Below are positions 7,807 to 16,119 of a stretch of 64,000 bases of DNA, piece after piece. Made by a program: the position numbers and the translations under genes. Source of the DNA: Marivirga lumbricoides (GTDB lineage: Bacteria; Bacteroidota; Bacteroidia; Cytophagales; Cyclobacteriaceae). The notes under the pieces are model-generated. The model had not been told where the DNA came from. It worked only from the letters and a program-made list of their open reading frames with translations, and did no database searches. The DNA is taken from positions 62,001 through 126,000 of the forward strand of contig NZ_BMEC01000008.1 in the NCBI RefSeq assembly GCF_014636295.1. The letters run 5' to 3'. The stretch's first letter is position 1, and each line of letters opens with the position of its first letter.

Positions 7807-9594
7807 TTAAGGTAGAAAATTAGGTTTATCCAATTTATTGTTAATGCGATAGGCGGCATTTACTAAACCTACATGACTGTAAGCCTGAGGGAAATTCCCC
7901 CACATAGAGCCATCTTTGTAATCCACATCTTCACTAAGAAGCCCTACATGATTGGAGTAACCTGCCAATTCTTCAAAAGCTTCCATAGCTTCCTCAGTTC
8001 TACCTACACAGGCTAAAGCTTCTACATACCAAAATGCACATATTAGAAAAGTTGTTTCCGGCTCACCGAAATCGTCCGCATGTTTATATCTGTAGAAAAG
8101 CCCTTTACCTACTCTCAAATCTTCTTCAAGTGCCTTTAAATGGTCTTTTGCCAGTTGGCTATTGTGAGGAATATAATTCATCATAATCAGCTGTAGCGTA
8201 CTGGAATCCATCCGGGTAACGCCTTCAGCCTGAGCATAAGCTTTCCTATCAGACAGATAGCAATTTTTTAAGTGTGCATCAGCTCTGTTCAGAAGTTCCT
8301 TTGCTTTTACTTCCAGCTTTTTCTCCCCCATCTGTTTGGCTATTTTACAGGCTGCGTGACTCCCTGCCCATTGAAAGAGATGAGTATAGGCGTGTTTCTG
8401 CTTCAGATTTCTAAATTCCCATAAACCAGCATCTGCTTCATCCATTGTGAATTCGATTTTTTCCAATATGGTCTCCAGCAGATAAATCGACTGTCGTTTT
8501 TCTATGTTTGCAAAGCGGTTATCCACAAACAGTGGTAAAATTGCCAGAAGGATTTGTCCATACACATCATTTTGAATATGAGTGTAAGCATCATTACCCA
8601 TTCTTACTGGCTGGTTGCCCATATAGCCTGGCAGATCAAGTTCTTTTTCCGTTATAGTACTCTCTCCCACCACATTATAGAGCGGCTGAATCCTTTCTTT
8701 TCCCTGCATAGGAATATTGGTAAGATAAAGTGCATACTTCTCCATTGCTTCAAAATGACCAATATTATTAAATGCCGTGAGGGTATAATAGGTATCCCTC
8801 ATCCAGCAATAGCGGTAGTCCCAGTTACGGGTGCTGTTAGGTGATTCCGGCAGGGACATGGTAGGTGAGGCAATAATAGCCCCTGTATCTTCAAACTGAT
8901 GAATTTTTAAAGCCAAGGAAGAGCGAATTACTTCTTTCTGATAATGCATTCCAATACTGGTTGACTTAATCCAAGTGCGCCAGTAATTAGTGGTTTTTCT
9001 TAAAAAGTTCTCACTGGTTTCGTGTATTTCTGCCTCAAGAGGTGAGCCATAGGTAAGTACCATATATTTGGTATTGGTAAGTGCAAAAGGCCTGCTATCC
9101 ACTACCATATTCAATGGAAAATCCGTAGTAAGCCTTAAGGTTTCCGGTAATCCAAAGAAACTGATATGGCTGCTACCACTTTCTCTTCGAAGTCTTTCTT
9201 TACCATAATTGCCAACAGGATCGCACACCACCCTAATCTGCGGGATACCCTTCAATGGCTCTACTATTCTAATAAGCATTTGAGGTTTGTAAGAGCGATC
9301 GTACTGCAGGAAACGCGGTGCAAAATCTGTTATTTTATAGGAATAATCTCCAGTAGAAACAATTGTTTCCAGTACATTCGTATTCTGGATATAATGTTGA
9401 TCAACTTCAAAATTCTCGTTGGTTGGCTTAATTGAAAATTCTCCTCCTTTGTCACCACCAATGAGACTCCCAAATATAAAAGAGCTATCAAAACGTGGAA
9501 GGCACATCCACGATATGTTAGTGTCTTTTCCAATAAGCGCCAGATAGGCGCAATTGCCAATAAGTCCAAAGTCGTATGTATGTCTTTTCTGCAT
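7807..9594 (-). CDS. Glycoside hydrolase family 15 protein (glucoamylase/trehalase-like)
   Basis: 595 residues without a signal peptide, hence cytoplasmic. The N-terminal beta domain starts with the family hallmark YDFGLIGNCAYLAL and continues with SWMCLPRFDSS. The (alpha/alpha)6 domain begins about residue 250 with NWDYRYCWMRDTYYTL. It continues with GYMGNQPVRMGNDAY and ends with LLSEDVDYKDGSMWGNFPQAYSHVGL, whose acidic residues include the likely catalytic base. Members with this layout hydrolyse alpha-glucans or trehalose; the exact substrate is not readable from sequence. No sugar transporter gene is nearby. Confidence 0.9.
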   Translation of the reverse strand: MQKRHTYDFGLIGNCAYLALIGKDTNISWMCLPRFDSSFIFGSLIGGDKGGEFSIKPTNENFEVDQHYIQNTNVLETIVSTGDYSYKITDFAPRFLQYDRSYKPQMLIRIVEPLKGIPQIRVVCDPVGNYGKERLRRESGSSHISFFGLPETLRLTTDFPLNMVVDSRPFALTNTKYMVLTYGSPLEAEIHETSENFLRKTTNYWRTWIKSTSIGMHYQKEVIRSSLALKIHQFEDTGAIIASPTMSLPESPNSTRNWDYRYCWMRDTYYTLTAFNNIGHFEAMEKYALYLTNIPMQGKERIQPLYNVVGESTITEKELDLPGYMGNQPVRMGNDAYTHIQNDVYGQILLAILPLFVDNRFANIEKRQSIYLLETILEKIEFTMDEADAGLWEFRNLKQKHAYTHLFQWAGSHAACKIAKQMGEKKLEVKAKELLNRADAHLKNCYLSDRKAYAQAEGVTRMDSSTLQLIMMNYIPHNSQLAKDHLKALEEDLRVGKGLFYRYKHADDFGEPETTFLICAFWYVEALACVGRTEEAMEAFEELAGYSNHVGLLSEDVDYKDGSMWGNFPQAYSHVGLVNAAYRINNKLDKPNFLP

Positions 9595-9652
9595 TCTTAC
9601 AATTTTAAGTGAATGAATCAGTAATTTTCAGAAATTAATGGAAACATAAAAG

Positions 9653-9680
9653 AAAAGGGGTGAATTTTATCCCCCCTTCC
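9653..9680 (-). terminator. Probable terminator of the lemA-TPM operon
   Basis: Read leftward, AAGGGG pairs with CCCCTT around an A/T-rich loop, followed by TTCTTTT. It sits about 25 bases past the stop of the TPM gene at 9705. The G run is longer than its partner, so pairing could slip. Confidence 0.55.
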
Positions 9681-9704
9681 GACAATTTTATGTTGAATGT
9701 GATA

Positions 9705-10496
9705 TTACCAGCTTCCTCCGGCACCACCACCACCGGTCATACCGCCTCCGAAGCCGCCAAAACCACCTCCGCTTCCACCTCCGAAGCCTCCGCCTCCGGA
9801 GTTAAAATCATTAAAAGAGCCACCATGTTTGCCTCCGCCTCCCAGTAACATCATTAATGTTAAAAAACTGAGCCCATCTCCACCAGAAGCATGGTGATTT
9901 TTTATTGAACGTATTCTTGAAAGTAAGAAGATAATAATGAAGAAGAAAAATAAAAAGGTGCCTAAACCAATCGCTTTTCCTGCCTGGTTATCATCAATTT
10001 TATCAGCTGTGTATTTTCCTGCTGCCAGATCAAAAATAATGCTGGTAGCCTCATCAAGCCCTTGATAAAAATTATTGTTTCTGAAAGCAGGCTTCATATA
10101 ATTTTCAATAATAGTTTTTGCCGCAGCATCCGTAATCCTGTCCTCTACACCATATCCTGTATTGATGTACATCTTCTTATCTTCAATAGCCACTGAAATC
10201 AAAATACCATTATTTTTACCTTCCTGACCAATTTTCCATTTATCAAAAACCTTTACGCCAAATTGGTTAGGATCATATTCTCCATAAGTATCGGTCAGTA
10301 TAATCGCCACTTGAGTAGAGGTACTGTCGTTATAAGCACGAAGCTTTCTTTCCAGCTGATTTTGCTCCTGTCGGCTTAAAGTATTAGTGTAGTCATTTAC
10401 CAATCTGGGCGGATTAGGCCTTTCCGGAATTCCATTTTGCGCTACTGAGAAAAAAGAAAACAGTAAAAGTGAAATGCTTAAAATATATTTTGTCAT
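9705..10496 (-). CDS. Secreted/membrane TPM-domain protein with glycine-rich tail
   Basis: 263 residues from the ATG at 10494-10496. Upstream in-frame starts would overlap the preceding gene, and this ATG opens a proper signal peptide ending FFSVAQ. The TPM (DUF477) domain covers about 25-150: VNDYTNTLS, QVAIILTDTYGE, NGILISVAIEDKKMYINTGYG. A membrane segment follows near 172-190 (FLFFFFIIIFLLS). The last 45 residues are almost only Gly, Ser and Phe. The layout is like YgcG-type proteins. It is the last gene of the lemA-TPM-TPM operon; TPM proteins are tied to membrane or photosystem repair in plants, but the bacterial role is unclear. Confidence 0.85.
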   Translation of the reverse strand: MTKYILSISLLLFSFFSVAQNGIPERPNPPRLVNDYTNTLSRQEQNQLERKLRAYNDSTSTQVAIILTDTYGEYDPNQFGVKVFDKWKIGQEGKNNGILISVAIEDKKMYINTGYGVEDRITDAAAKTIIENYMKPAFRNNNFYQGLDEATSIIFDLAAGKYTADKIDDNQAGKAIGLGTFLFFFFIIIFLLSRIRSIKNHHASGGDGLSFLTLMMLLGGGGKHGGSFNDFNSGGGGFGGGSGGGFGGFGGGMTGGGGAGGSW

Positions 10497-10503
10497 AAAT
10501 AGT

Positions 10504-10941
10504 TTAATTTTTACCAAAGGAGATTTCGTCTGGTAGTTCATTAGAATCATCTTTTTGGAATGGAAAAAAAGCAGCTAATTGTTCTCCTGCCATTTGAATT
10601 CCTGTTTTGAGGCCTCCTGTTATTTCTCCTTTTTTGAATTCAGCCATCATACTCTCTTTGATATCGTCCCAAAAACCTACGGGTACTTTCTTATTGATGC
10701 CTGCATCACCTAAAATGGCAAACTTATGGTCTTTAACTGCCATGTAAAATAACACCCCATTTCTTTCTTCTGTTTTGTGCATCTTTAATACTTTAAAGAT
10801 ATGCGCAGCTCTATCCAAAACATCTTCCTTACAATGATTCTCCAAATGCACCTGGATTTCTCCTGAAGTTTGTAGTTCAGCTGCTTTAATGGCTGCTACA
10901 ATTTCCGACCTTTCCTCCTTACTAAATGAATCTTTTGCCAT
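10504..10941 (-). CDS. Second TPM-domain protein, cytosolic
   Basis: 145 residues, no signal peptide or membrane segment. TPM domain: SEIVAAIKAAELQTSGEIQVHL, then NGVLFYMAVKDHKFAILGDAGINKKV and FWDDIKESMMAEFKKGEITGGL. It lies between lemA and the larger TPM gene, 7 bases from the latter, so the three are surely one transcript. Paired TPM genes, one secreted and one not, next to lemA are a recurrent arrangement in this phylum. Confidence 0.82.
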   Translation of the reverse strand: MAKDSFSKEERSEIVAAIKAAELQTSGEIQVHLENHCKEDVLDRAAHIFKVLKMHKTEERNGVLFYMAVKDHKFAILGDAGINKKVPVGFWDDIKESMMAEFKKGEITGGLKTGIQMAGEQLAAFFPFQKDDSNELPDEISFGKN

Positions 10942-10993
10942 ATCTGACTTTGCTCTTTTATTTTAAAATGTTAGATAATTAGATAAGATGATA

Positions 10994-11587
10994 TCAAAAT
11001 TGCACTTCAGGTGCCTGGTCTGCTCCCTGATCTGCCTCAAAATATCCCTTTTTATCAAACCCATACATGCCGGCCAGCATTGTTTGAGGAAAGCTTCTGA
11101 TATAAGTATTGTATTCCTGCGTTACTTCATTAAACCTTCTTCGCTCTACAGCAATTCTGTTCTCGGTGCCTTCCAACTGAGATTGTAATTGAAGAAAATT
11201 TTGATTGGCCTTTAAATCAGGGTATTTCTCAACTACTACCATTAATCTGGAAAGAGCTGAGCTTAAACCTTGCTGCGCTTGTTGAAATTGTTGAATTTTT
11301 TCAGGGCTTAGATCACCCGCGTTAACATTTACTCCAGTGGCTTTCGAACGCGCTTCTATCACATTCTGAAGAGTTTCCTGCTCAAAGTCAGCATACCCTT
11401 TTACGGTATTCACAAGGTTAGGAATCAAATCTGCTCTACGTTGGTATACATTTTCTACCTGAGCCCAGGCGCTTGTCACCTGCTCCTCTTTACTTACCAT
11501 TTTATTGTAAGAACCCGCAAATATACTGTACAAAATTATCCCCAGAACTACTATAATGCCAATGGTAATTAAAAGTCCTTTTTTCAT
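10994..11587 (-). CDS. lemA: LemA family protein
   Basis: 197 residues. A single N-terminal membrane anchor (about 5-25) is followed by the long helical LemA domain, with the hallmark AWAQVENVYQRRADLIPNLVNTVKGYA, then a helical coiled-coil stretch and a final RSFPQTMLAGMYGFDKKGYFEA. The domain is probably exposed outside the membrane. It is the promoter-proximal gene of the lemA-TPM-TPM operon and divergent from the decarboxylase at 11670. The function of the family is unknown; its pairing with TPM proteins suggests a shared membrane-linked role. Confidence 0.9.
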   Translation of the reverse strand: MKKGLLITIGIIVVLGIILYSIFAGSYNKMVSKEEQVTSAWAQVENVYQRRADLIPNLVNTVKGYADFEQETLQNVIEARSKATGVNVNAGDLSPEKIQQFQQAQQGLSSALSRLMVVVEKYPDLKANQNFLQLQSQLEGTENRIAVERRRFNEVTQEYNTYIRSFPQTMLAGMYGFDKKGYFEADQGADQAPEVQF

Positions 11588-11669
11588 ATGTGTAAAATAT
11601 TAATCTTAATTTTTTTTAAATAGTTTTATGTCAAGGTAGAATACGTTTTAATCACATAAAAGTTAATTG

Positions 11670-13079
11670 ATGCTGAATAATGAAGATTTCCGGAAGCATG
11701 CCCATGATTTAGTGGACTGGATGGCTGATTACCTCGAGAATGTTGAAGATTATCCGGTGATGGCTTCAGTAAAGCCAGGTGATATTAAAAAACAGTTGCC
11801 ACTTAGCTTTAGCGAAGAGTCGGAGTCATTTGAGGCATTAATGCAGGATTTCGAAAAGATCATTCTGCCTGGAATTACCCATTGGGAAAGCCCCAACTTC
11901 TTTGCCTACTTTCCTGCTTCAAAAAGTAAAGCTTCTGTATTGGCAGAAATGATTACCGCTACTTTGGGTGTTCAGGGAATGGTGTGGCTTACTTCTCCTG
12001 CAGCTACAGAGCTGGAGGATCGCATGATGGAATGGATGCGAGATCTGCTCGGGCTACCACAAAGCTGGACTGGCTCCATTCAGGATACCGCAAGTTCCGG
12101 TACGCTTAATGCATTGCTAACAGCGAGGGAGAAAATTTCCAATTTCTCAATAAACCAAAAGGGTTTCGGAGGAATGCCTGTTTACAGAATCTATTGTTCC
12201 CAGGAAGCTCACAGTTCAATTGATAAAGATGTTAAAATCGCAGGCTTTGGACTGGATAATCTTGTAAAAATCCCTGTCGATGAAAATTTTGCCATGATTC
12301 CAGAAAGGCTGGAAGCAGCCATTTCTGAAGATTTACAAAAAGGTTTTCATCCTCTATTTGTAATGGCAGCCATGGGTACTACAAGTTCTACCGCAGTAGA
12401 TCCCATTGAGTCAATTGCCAAAATCACCCAAAAATACAAGCTTTGGCTACATGTAGACGCGGCTTATTCGGGAGCGGCATTGGTGGTCCCGGAATTCCGT
12501 TGGATGAGTGCTGGCATCGAAAAAGCGGATTCATTTGTTTTTAACCCTCATAAATGGCTTTTTACAAACTTTGATTGCAGCTTATATTATGTTAAAGACG
12601 TGCAGGCTCTGAAGAATACCTTTTCCATTATGCCTGAATATCTAAAAACCGGGGCAGATGAAGAAGTAAACAATTACCGCGATTGGCATATTCAGCTAGG
12701 TAGAAGATTTAGGTCCTTAAAGCTATGGTTTGTTATTAGAAGTTTTGGAGCAGAAGGCCTTAGAAAAATTATCAGGCAGCATTGTGAATGGGCCAATTGG
12801 TTAAAACAACAAATTGAAATACATCCTGAATTTGAGATGCTTGCTCCGGTACCAGTCAACCTCGTATGCTTTCGCTTTAATAATGGTAAAATGAATGAAC
12901 AGGAATTAAATAGCTTCAATGAAAAACTGCTTAAGCAAATTAATGAAGAGGGTAAAATATTTATGACCCACACTACGCTTAATGGCAAATATACCATCCG
13001 ATGGGTGGGTGGCCATCCTGATTTAACAAAAGCACATGTGGAAAGAGCCTGGGAGATTATAAAAAATTATATTTCTTAA
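11670..13079 (+). CDS. Aromatic-L-amino-acid decarboxylase family (PLP group II)
   Basis: 469 residues from the ATG at 11670; a TTG one codon upstream is possible. Group II PLP decarboxylase. HWESPNFFAYFP and SPAATELEDRMMEWM are at the N-terminal side, DTASSGTLNALLTAR near 145 binds the phosphate, HVDAAYSGAAL near 265 supplies the Asp to the PLP nitrogen, and K in NPHKWLF near 305 is the Schiff-base lysine. The sequence is closest in style to DOPA/tryptophan/tyrosine decarboxylases. The substrate is undecided. It sits just left of the peptide-export island, but nothing links them besides position. Confidence 0.88.
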   Translation: MLNNEDFRKHAHDLVDWMADYLENVEDYPVMASVKPGDIKKQLPLSFSEESESFEALMQDFEKIILPGITHWESPNFFAYFPASKSKASVLAEMITATLGVQGMVWLTSPAATELEDRMMEWMRDLLGLPQSWTGSIQDTASSGTLNALLTAREKISNFSINQKGFGGMPVYRIYCSQEAHSSIDKDVKIAGFGLDNLVKIPVDENFAMIPERLEAAISEDLQKGFHPLFVMAAMGTTSSTAVDPIESIAKITQKYKLWLHVDAAYSGAALVVPEFRWMSAGIEKADSFVFNPHKWLFTNFDCSLYYVKDVQALKNTFSIMPEYLKTGADEEVNNYRDWHIQLGRRFRSLKLWFVIRSFGAEGLRKIIRQHCEWANWLKQQIEIHPEFEMLAPVPVNLVCFRFNNGKMNEQELNSFNEKLLKQINEEGKIFMTHTTLNGKYTIRWVGGHPDLTKAHVERAWEIIKNYIS

Positions 13080-13113
13080 GGATTTATTTTGATTATTAGA
13101 TCAGAACATATAT

Positions 13114-13131
13114 TATTACAGTAATGTAATA
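13114..13131. promoter_or_regulatory. Candidate operator dyad before the HTH gene
   Basis: TATTAC and GTAATA form a perfect 6-base inverted repeat with a 6-base spacer, 24 bases before the start of the small HTH gene. A related GTAATA element recurs before the leader-peptide gene at 13421-13426, preceded by TTTAC. Regulation by the neighbouring HTH protein is inference. Confidence 0.4.
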
Positions 13132-13154
13132 TTTTCAACTCAAACCTATTTAGA

Positions 13155-13358
13155 ATGTCAGCTGGCTTAAAATATTTTGAAAGGCTTTCATACCTCTCTG
13201 ATTTAATTAAAAAGGAAAGAACTGGTTGCTGCTCCCAATTAGCAAAAACATTTAATGTCTCTGAAAGAACAGTTTATAGAATGATCAGTGACCTTTGTCT
13301 TCATTATGAAAAAGCTGTAAAATACTATAAAGATAAAAATTCATTCATTTTTGAATGA
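13155..13358 (+). CDS. Small helix-turn-helix protein, likely regulator of the peptide locus
   Basis: 67 residues made of one HTH_11/DeoR-like DNA-binding domain. The first helix is YFERLSYLSDLIKKE, the turn-helix is SQLAKTFNVSERTVYRMISDL (residues about 27-47), and a short basic C-terminal wing follows. There is no sensor domain. It lies 98 bases before the leader-peptide gene on the same strand. Small HTH proteins of this kind are often found beside peptide natural-product genes in Bacteroidota. Its role as local regulator is inferred from position and from the dyads flanking it. Confidence 0.75.
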   Translation: MSAGLKYFERLSYLSDLIKKERTGCCSQLAKTFNVSERTVYRMISDLCLHYEKAVKYYKDKNSFIFE

Positions 13359-13390
13359 AAATTAAATACCAATGTATTTTTTGACGGGAT

Positions 13391-13426
13391 TTGACATGTA
13401 GTAAAACTAGCTTTACTGATGTAATA
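13391..13426 (+). promoter_or_regulatory. Candidate promoter/operator of the leader-peptide gene
   Basis: TTGACA at 13391-13396 is a perfect -35-like hexamer. An 18-base near palindrome at 13400-13417 (AGTAAA and TTTACT around CTAG, 16 of 18 positions symmetric) overlaps where a polymerase would bind. TTTAC-TGAT-GTAATA at 13412-13426 repeats the half site seen before the HTH gene. TAGCTTTA at 13408 is one base off the Bacteroidota TAnnTTTG element. The exact promoter is not certain. Confidence 0.4.
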
Positions 13427-13456
13427 AATTTTTAACTTATTTAAATTTTAAAAACA

Positions 13457-13615
13457 ATGGAAAAGTTAGTGAAAAATGAAATGGTAAATATCTCAGGTGG
13501 CCAAATTGAGAATTGTGATCAATGGCATGATGTAGTTATGTGGTTATTTGACAATGGTCACACTGATCAAGCTATGGATGTTATCAGTAATGATTTTTAT
13601 GGTTGCTTAGCCTAA
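13457..13615 (+). CDS. Double-glycine leader peptide (putative exported bacteriocin-like or signal peptide)
   Basis: 52 codons, ATG at 13457, TAA at 13613. The leader is MEKLVKNEMVNISGG (15 residues). The GG would be cut by the C39 peptidase of the exporter at 17242. The predicted mature part has 37 residues starting QIENCDQW. It has seven Asp/Glu, no Lys or Arg and two His, so it is strongly acidic. It has two Cys (mature positions 5 and 35), able to form one disulfide, and two Trp. This is unlike the usual cationic bacteriocins. The leader length is like that of described Bacteroidetes GG peptides, but I recognise no mature family. A hairpin follows directly, then the export operon. Confidence 0.8.
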   Translation: MEKLVKNEMVNISGGQIENCDQWHDVVMWLFDNGHTDQAMDVISNDFYGCLA

Positions 13616-13635
13616 ATATTCTAATTTAAATTTAC

Positions 13636-13667
13636 AAATAGCCTTGTGGATAATGCAAGGCTATTTT
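13636..13667 (+). terminator. Terminator/attenuator hairpin after the leader-peptide gene
   Basis: AAATAGCCTTG pairs perfectly with CAAGGCTATTT (11 bp, 9-base loop), ending in TTTT then AAC. It lies 20 bases after the peptide stop and 10 bases before the export operon start. It would give abundant short peptide mRNA and less readthrough into the operon. Confidence 0.75.
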
Positions 13668-13677
13668 AACATGAAGT

Positions 13678-15015
13678 ATGAGACTCAAATATAAATTTTG
13701 TATAATTCTATTTTGTGGATTGTATATATCAAACTCTTCTTATTGTCAAAAATTGACTGGTAGGATATTAGATTCCTCTAACAATCCTATTCCTTATGCA
13801 CATATAAGCCTTCCTGGAACTGAAATTGGCACAGTTAGTAATGATTCTGGTTTTTTCACATTAAATATTTCTAAGACTTTATTTAAAATCAAAATTTCAT
13901 CCATTGGCTTTGAAGAAAAATTCTTATCTAATACAGAAATGAGTTTTGATGATCTGAATAAAGTGTATCTTAATTTTAGCAAAATATCTTTAAAGGAGGT
14001 AGTGGTTAAAGGAACATTTGACTCAGCTTCTTGGTATGTGCAACAGGCAATTAAGAATATTACTAAAAACTACTCAAATAAAAAACATTCACAAATCGCA
14101 TTCTATAGAGAATCCAGTGTAAGAGATTCCATTTATTCAAGAATGGTAGAAGCCATTGTAATGCTCAGTGATAAAGGAGTGAATTCTCCTTCGGAAAAAA
14201 CACAGTATGAGGTACTGAGATTAAGGAAAACGGAGGATAATAGAAATATTGGATGGCGCCAATCTTTACAAAATTGGTTATACCAAGATGCGGGTGTATA
14301 TGCTATGAATAAGGCTAACCCATTTAAACCCACTGATGCAGAAGAGCAAGATTTTAATGAAGTTTTAGTTAGTCCAAGTTTAGCAAAATTAAGAAAAGAA
14401 TCTCCGACAAGATTATTGAATACAGGTTTCGTTGAAGATAATGTTTATTCTATTGTATCTCAGTTTCAAATAGGTGAAGAAGAATTTATTAAAATCAACT
14501 TCAAAAGAGCTGATAAGGAATTAATTAAGTTTTTCGAAACTGGGGGCTATTTAATTATAAATAAAGATGACTATGCAATCATTGAGTTTAATCGGTGGGT
14601 AAAGAATGTTAAAAAATCCTCTAATGATGATGGTTTCAGAGCAAACTATTTGATTCAGTACCAAAAATCAGGGGATTTATATTTTCCGTTCTTTATAAGA
14701 GATATGGTGGTTGGTTCTAATGCTTCAAGAATTTTTGACATTGCAGATAGTGAACAATACTACTCTACTAAAGGTAAAATAGGAAAGATTTATACTGTGA
14801 ATGAACTGTACATTTTAGAAACTAAAGATTATGAAAAAATTAGTTGGCGAAGCGAAATGAGTAAAGATGATGACATGTATGATATACAACCCACTAAAAG
14901 ATTAGGATTCACCTTCGATAATATTAATACCATTCCTATCAATCCTATTAGCCAGAAAATGATCACTGATTTAACCCAAAATAACTCAATTGATGCGCTA
15001 TTTATTGAAGAATAA
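13678..15015 (+). CDS. Carboxypeptidase-regulatory-like domain protein of the export island
   Basis: 445 residues. The signal peptide ends near SNSSYCQ (Gln after the cut). Residues about 25-110 form a CarboxypepD_reg-like beta-sandwich: LTGRILDSSNNPIPYAHISLPGTEIGTVSNDSGFFTLN, then EEKFLSN and ISLKEVVVKG. These domains normally precede TonB receptors, but no plug or barrel follows. Instead there are about 330 residues of a mixed region with FYRESSVRDSIYSRMVEAIV and LINKDDYAIIEFNRW. It is probably periplasmic or outer-membrane facing. It is the first gene of the packed operon that ends with the C39 exporter, and the next gene overlaps it. The exact function is unknown. Confidence 0.75.
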   Translation: MRLKYKFCIILFCGLYISNSSYCQKLTGRILDSSNNPIPYAHISLPGTEIGTVSNDSGFFTLNISKTLFKIKISSIGFEEKFLSNTEMSFDDLNKVYLNFSKISLKEVVVKGTFDSASWYVQQAIKNITKNYSNKKHSQIAFYRESSVRDSIYSRMVEAIVMLSDKGVNSPSEKTQYEVLRLRKTEDNRNIGWRQSLQNWLYQDAGVYAMNKANPFKPTDAEEQDFNEVLVSPSLAKLRKESPTRLLNTGFVEDNVYSIVSQFQIGEEEFIKINFKRADKELIKFFETGGYLIINKDDYAIIEFNRWVKNVKKSSNDDGFRANYLIQYQKSGDLYFPFFIRDMVVGSNASRIFDIADSEQYYSTKGKIGKIYTVNELYILETKDYEKISWRSEMSKDDDMYDIQPTKRLGFTFDNINTIPINPISQKMITDLTQNNSIDALFIEE

Positions 15016-15496
15016 TTATTTACCACTTACTGTATTATTGCTAATTATAATTGGTGGCTGTAAGGTGCAAAGTAAGTTCGACCGTGACTATCCTGAATAC
15101 ACTTCGGACAAAAACACTATAAAGGCCTATGAAATGAGCAGTGACTCAAGTATGTTATCCATAAAAGCAATTGCCCAGGACCCTAGTTATGGGAGAACTC
15201 CTGAAAACCCCATATTTGTGGGTGTTACTAATCACCATGAAGGTGGAAAAAACCGTATGCGTTATTTAAATAGTTTTAAGCTTGAAGACGGTGCTCCAAT
15301 AGAATATGAGCGGTTAAAGAGTTGTTGCCCATTTAAAACCTTAAATAGTGCTACTATTGGAGCAGATCAGAAATTTGGTTTGCTTGATGTTTGGGTTGTT
15401 TATCCGGAAGGAAAAAAGACTCAAGCAGATACCTTATACATTAATGCCTACGATCAGGGAACCCCGATGGTACCCTCAGGCTACAAAGCAAAATAA
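14993..15496 (+). CDS. Lipoprotein of unknown function in the export island
   Basis: 167 residues from the ATG at 14993 (a TTG lies one codon before). It overlaps the end of the preceding gene by 23 bases. The signal peptide ends LLIIIGGC, so lipid attachment at C23 is likely. The mature part has NPIFVGVTNHHEGGKNRMRYLNS and then IEYERLKSCCPFKT with a Cys-Cys pair. Related Bacteroidota lipoproteins with a SCC-FKT motif exist, with no proven function. Placement in this operon suggests a surface or periplasmic role in peptide handling or immunity; that is inference. Confidence 0.72.
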   Translation: MRYLLKNNYLPLTVLLLIIIGGCKVQSKFDRDYPEYTSDKNTIKAYEMSSDSSMLSIKAIAQDPSYGRTPENPIFVGVTNHHEGGKNRMRYLNSFKLEDGAPIEYERLKSCCPFKTLNSATIGADQKFGLLDVWVVYPEGKKTQADTLYINAYDQGTPMVPSGYKAK

Positions 15497-16107
15497 TGAG
15501 AGAAAAATTAACTATTTATTACCAAAATTATTCAATTTGGTTCCATCTTATTGCTTTCATAGTGCTCTTCCTGAGTACTTATGCATTGCGCCATTATCTC
15601 TTTTTAGATGATAATATTGTATTACAAAGTAGCCAAAAAGAAATAAGAACAGAAGAAGATTTAGAAAAGGGCTATGCTGGATTGCATTTTATTTGGTCTC
15701 TCTTTAATCTCATAAACCTGTTTAAACTGACTTATAGTGCATTTTTTATTGCTCTGTTTGTGTCAATATTCAACAAATTTAAGTTTAAAGAGTTATTCAA
15801 ATTAGCACTCTTTGCACTACTTGTATTTGTATTAGAGAACATTGCCTATACTATATACTACCTAGTATTTCCTCCCGAGATTATTAAAGACATGAATATA
15901 AACGTTTTCTCGCTTCAGGATCTATTTTATAATGAGTTCTTGAGATTTTTCTTTGGACAACTATCACTTTTTAATATCCTGTATTTGATTCTTTTCGCAG
16001 AGTTGATAAGGTGGTTCAACGAGGAAAAGACAAAACCAGAATGGATCTATCTTCTCGTTTTTGCAGGTTTTACCATAAAAATTTTGATAAGTTATTTTAT
16101 ATTTTAA
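15496..16107 (+). CDS. Polytopic membrane protein A of the export island
   Basis: 203 residues with about five hydrophobic segments: near 15-35, 65-85, 95-125, 150-170 and 180-203. It starts at a TAATG overlap with the lipoprotein stop. It contains FKLTYSAFFIALFVSIF and SLFNILYLILFAELI, which resemble segments in the same order in the next gene. The polarity is like Yip1-type small membrane proteins, but I cannot name a family. Candidate roles are exporter accessory protein or self-immunity protein. Confidence 0.72.
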   Translation: MREKLTIYYQNYSIWFHLIAFIVLFLSTYALRHYLFLDDNIVLQSSQKEIRTEEDLEKGYAGLHFIWSLFNLINLFKLTYSAFFIALFVSIFNKFKFKELFKLALFALLVFVLENIAYTIYYLVFPPEIIKDMNINVFSLQDLFYNEFLRFFFGQLSLFNILYLILFAELIRWFNEEKTKPEWIYLLVFAGFTIKILISYFIF

Positions 16108-16119
16108 TAGATCAGGATA

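Noticed and set aside
9705-9850. GC-rich tandem repeat in DNA
   Set aside because: It is the coding sequence of the glycine-rich tail of the TPM protein, not a separate repeat element.
11670-13079. Aromatic decarboxylase as part of the peptide island
   Set aside because: Typical housekeeping composition, and the candidate operator and HTH gene that follow mark a new unit; no functional link seen.
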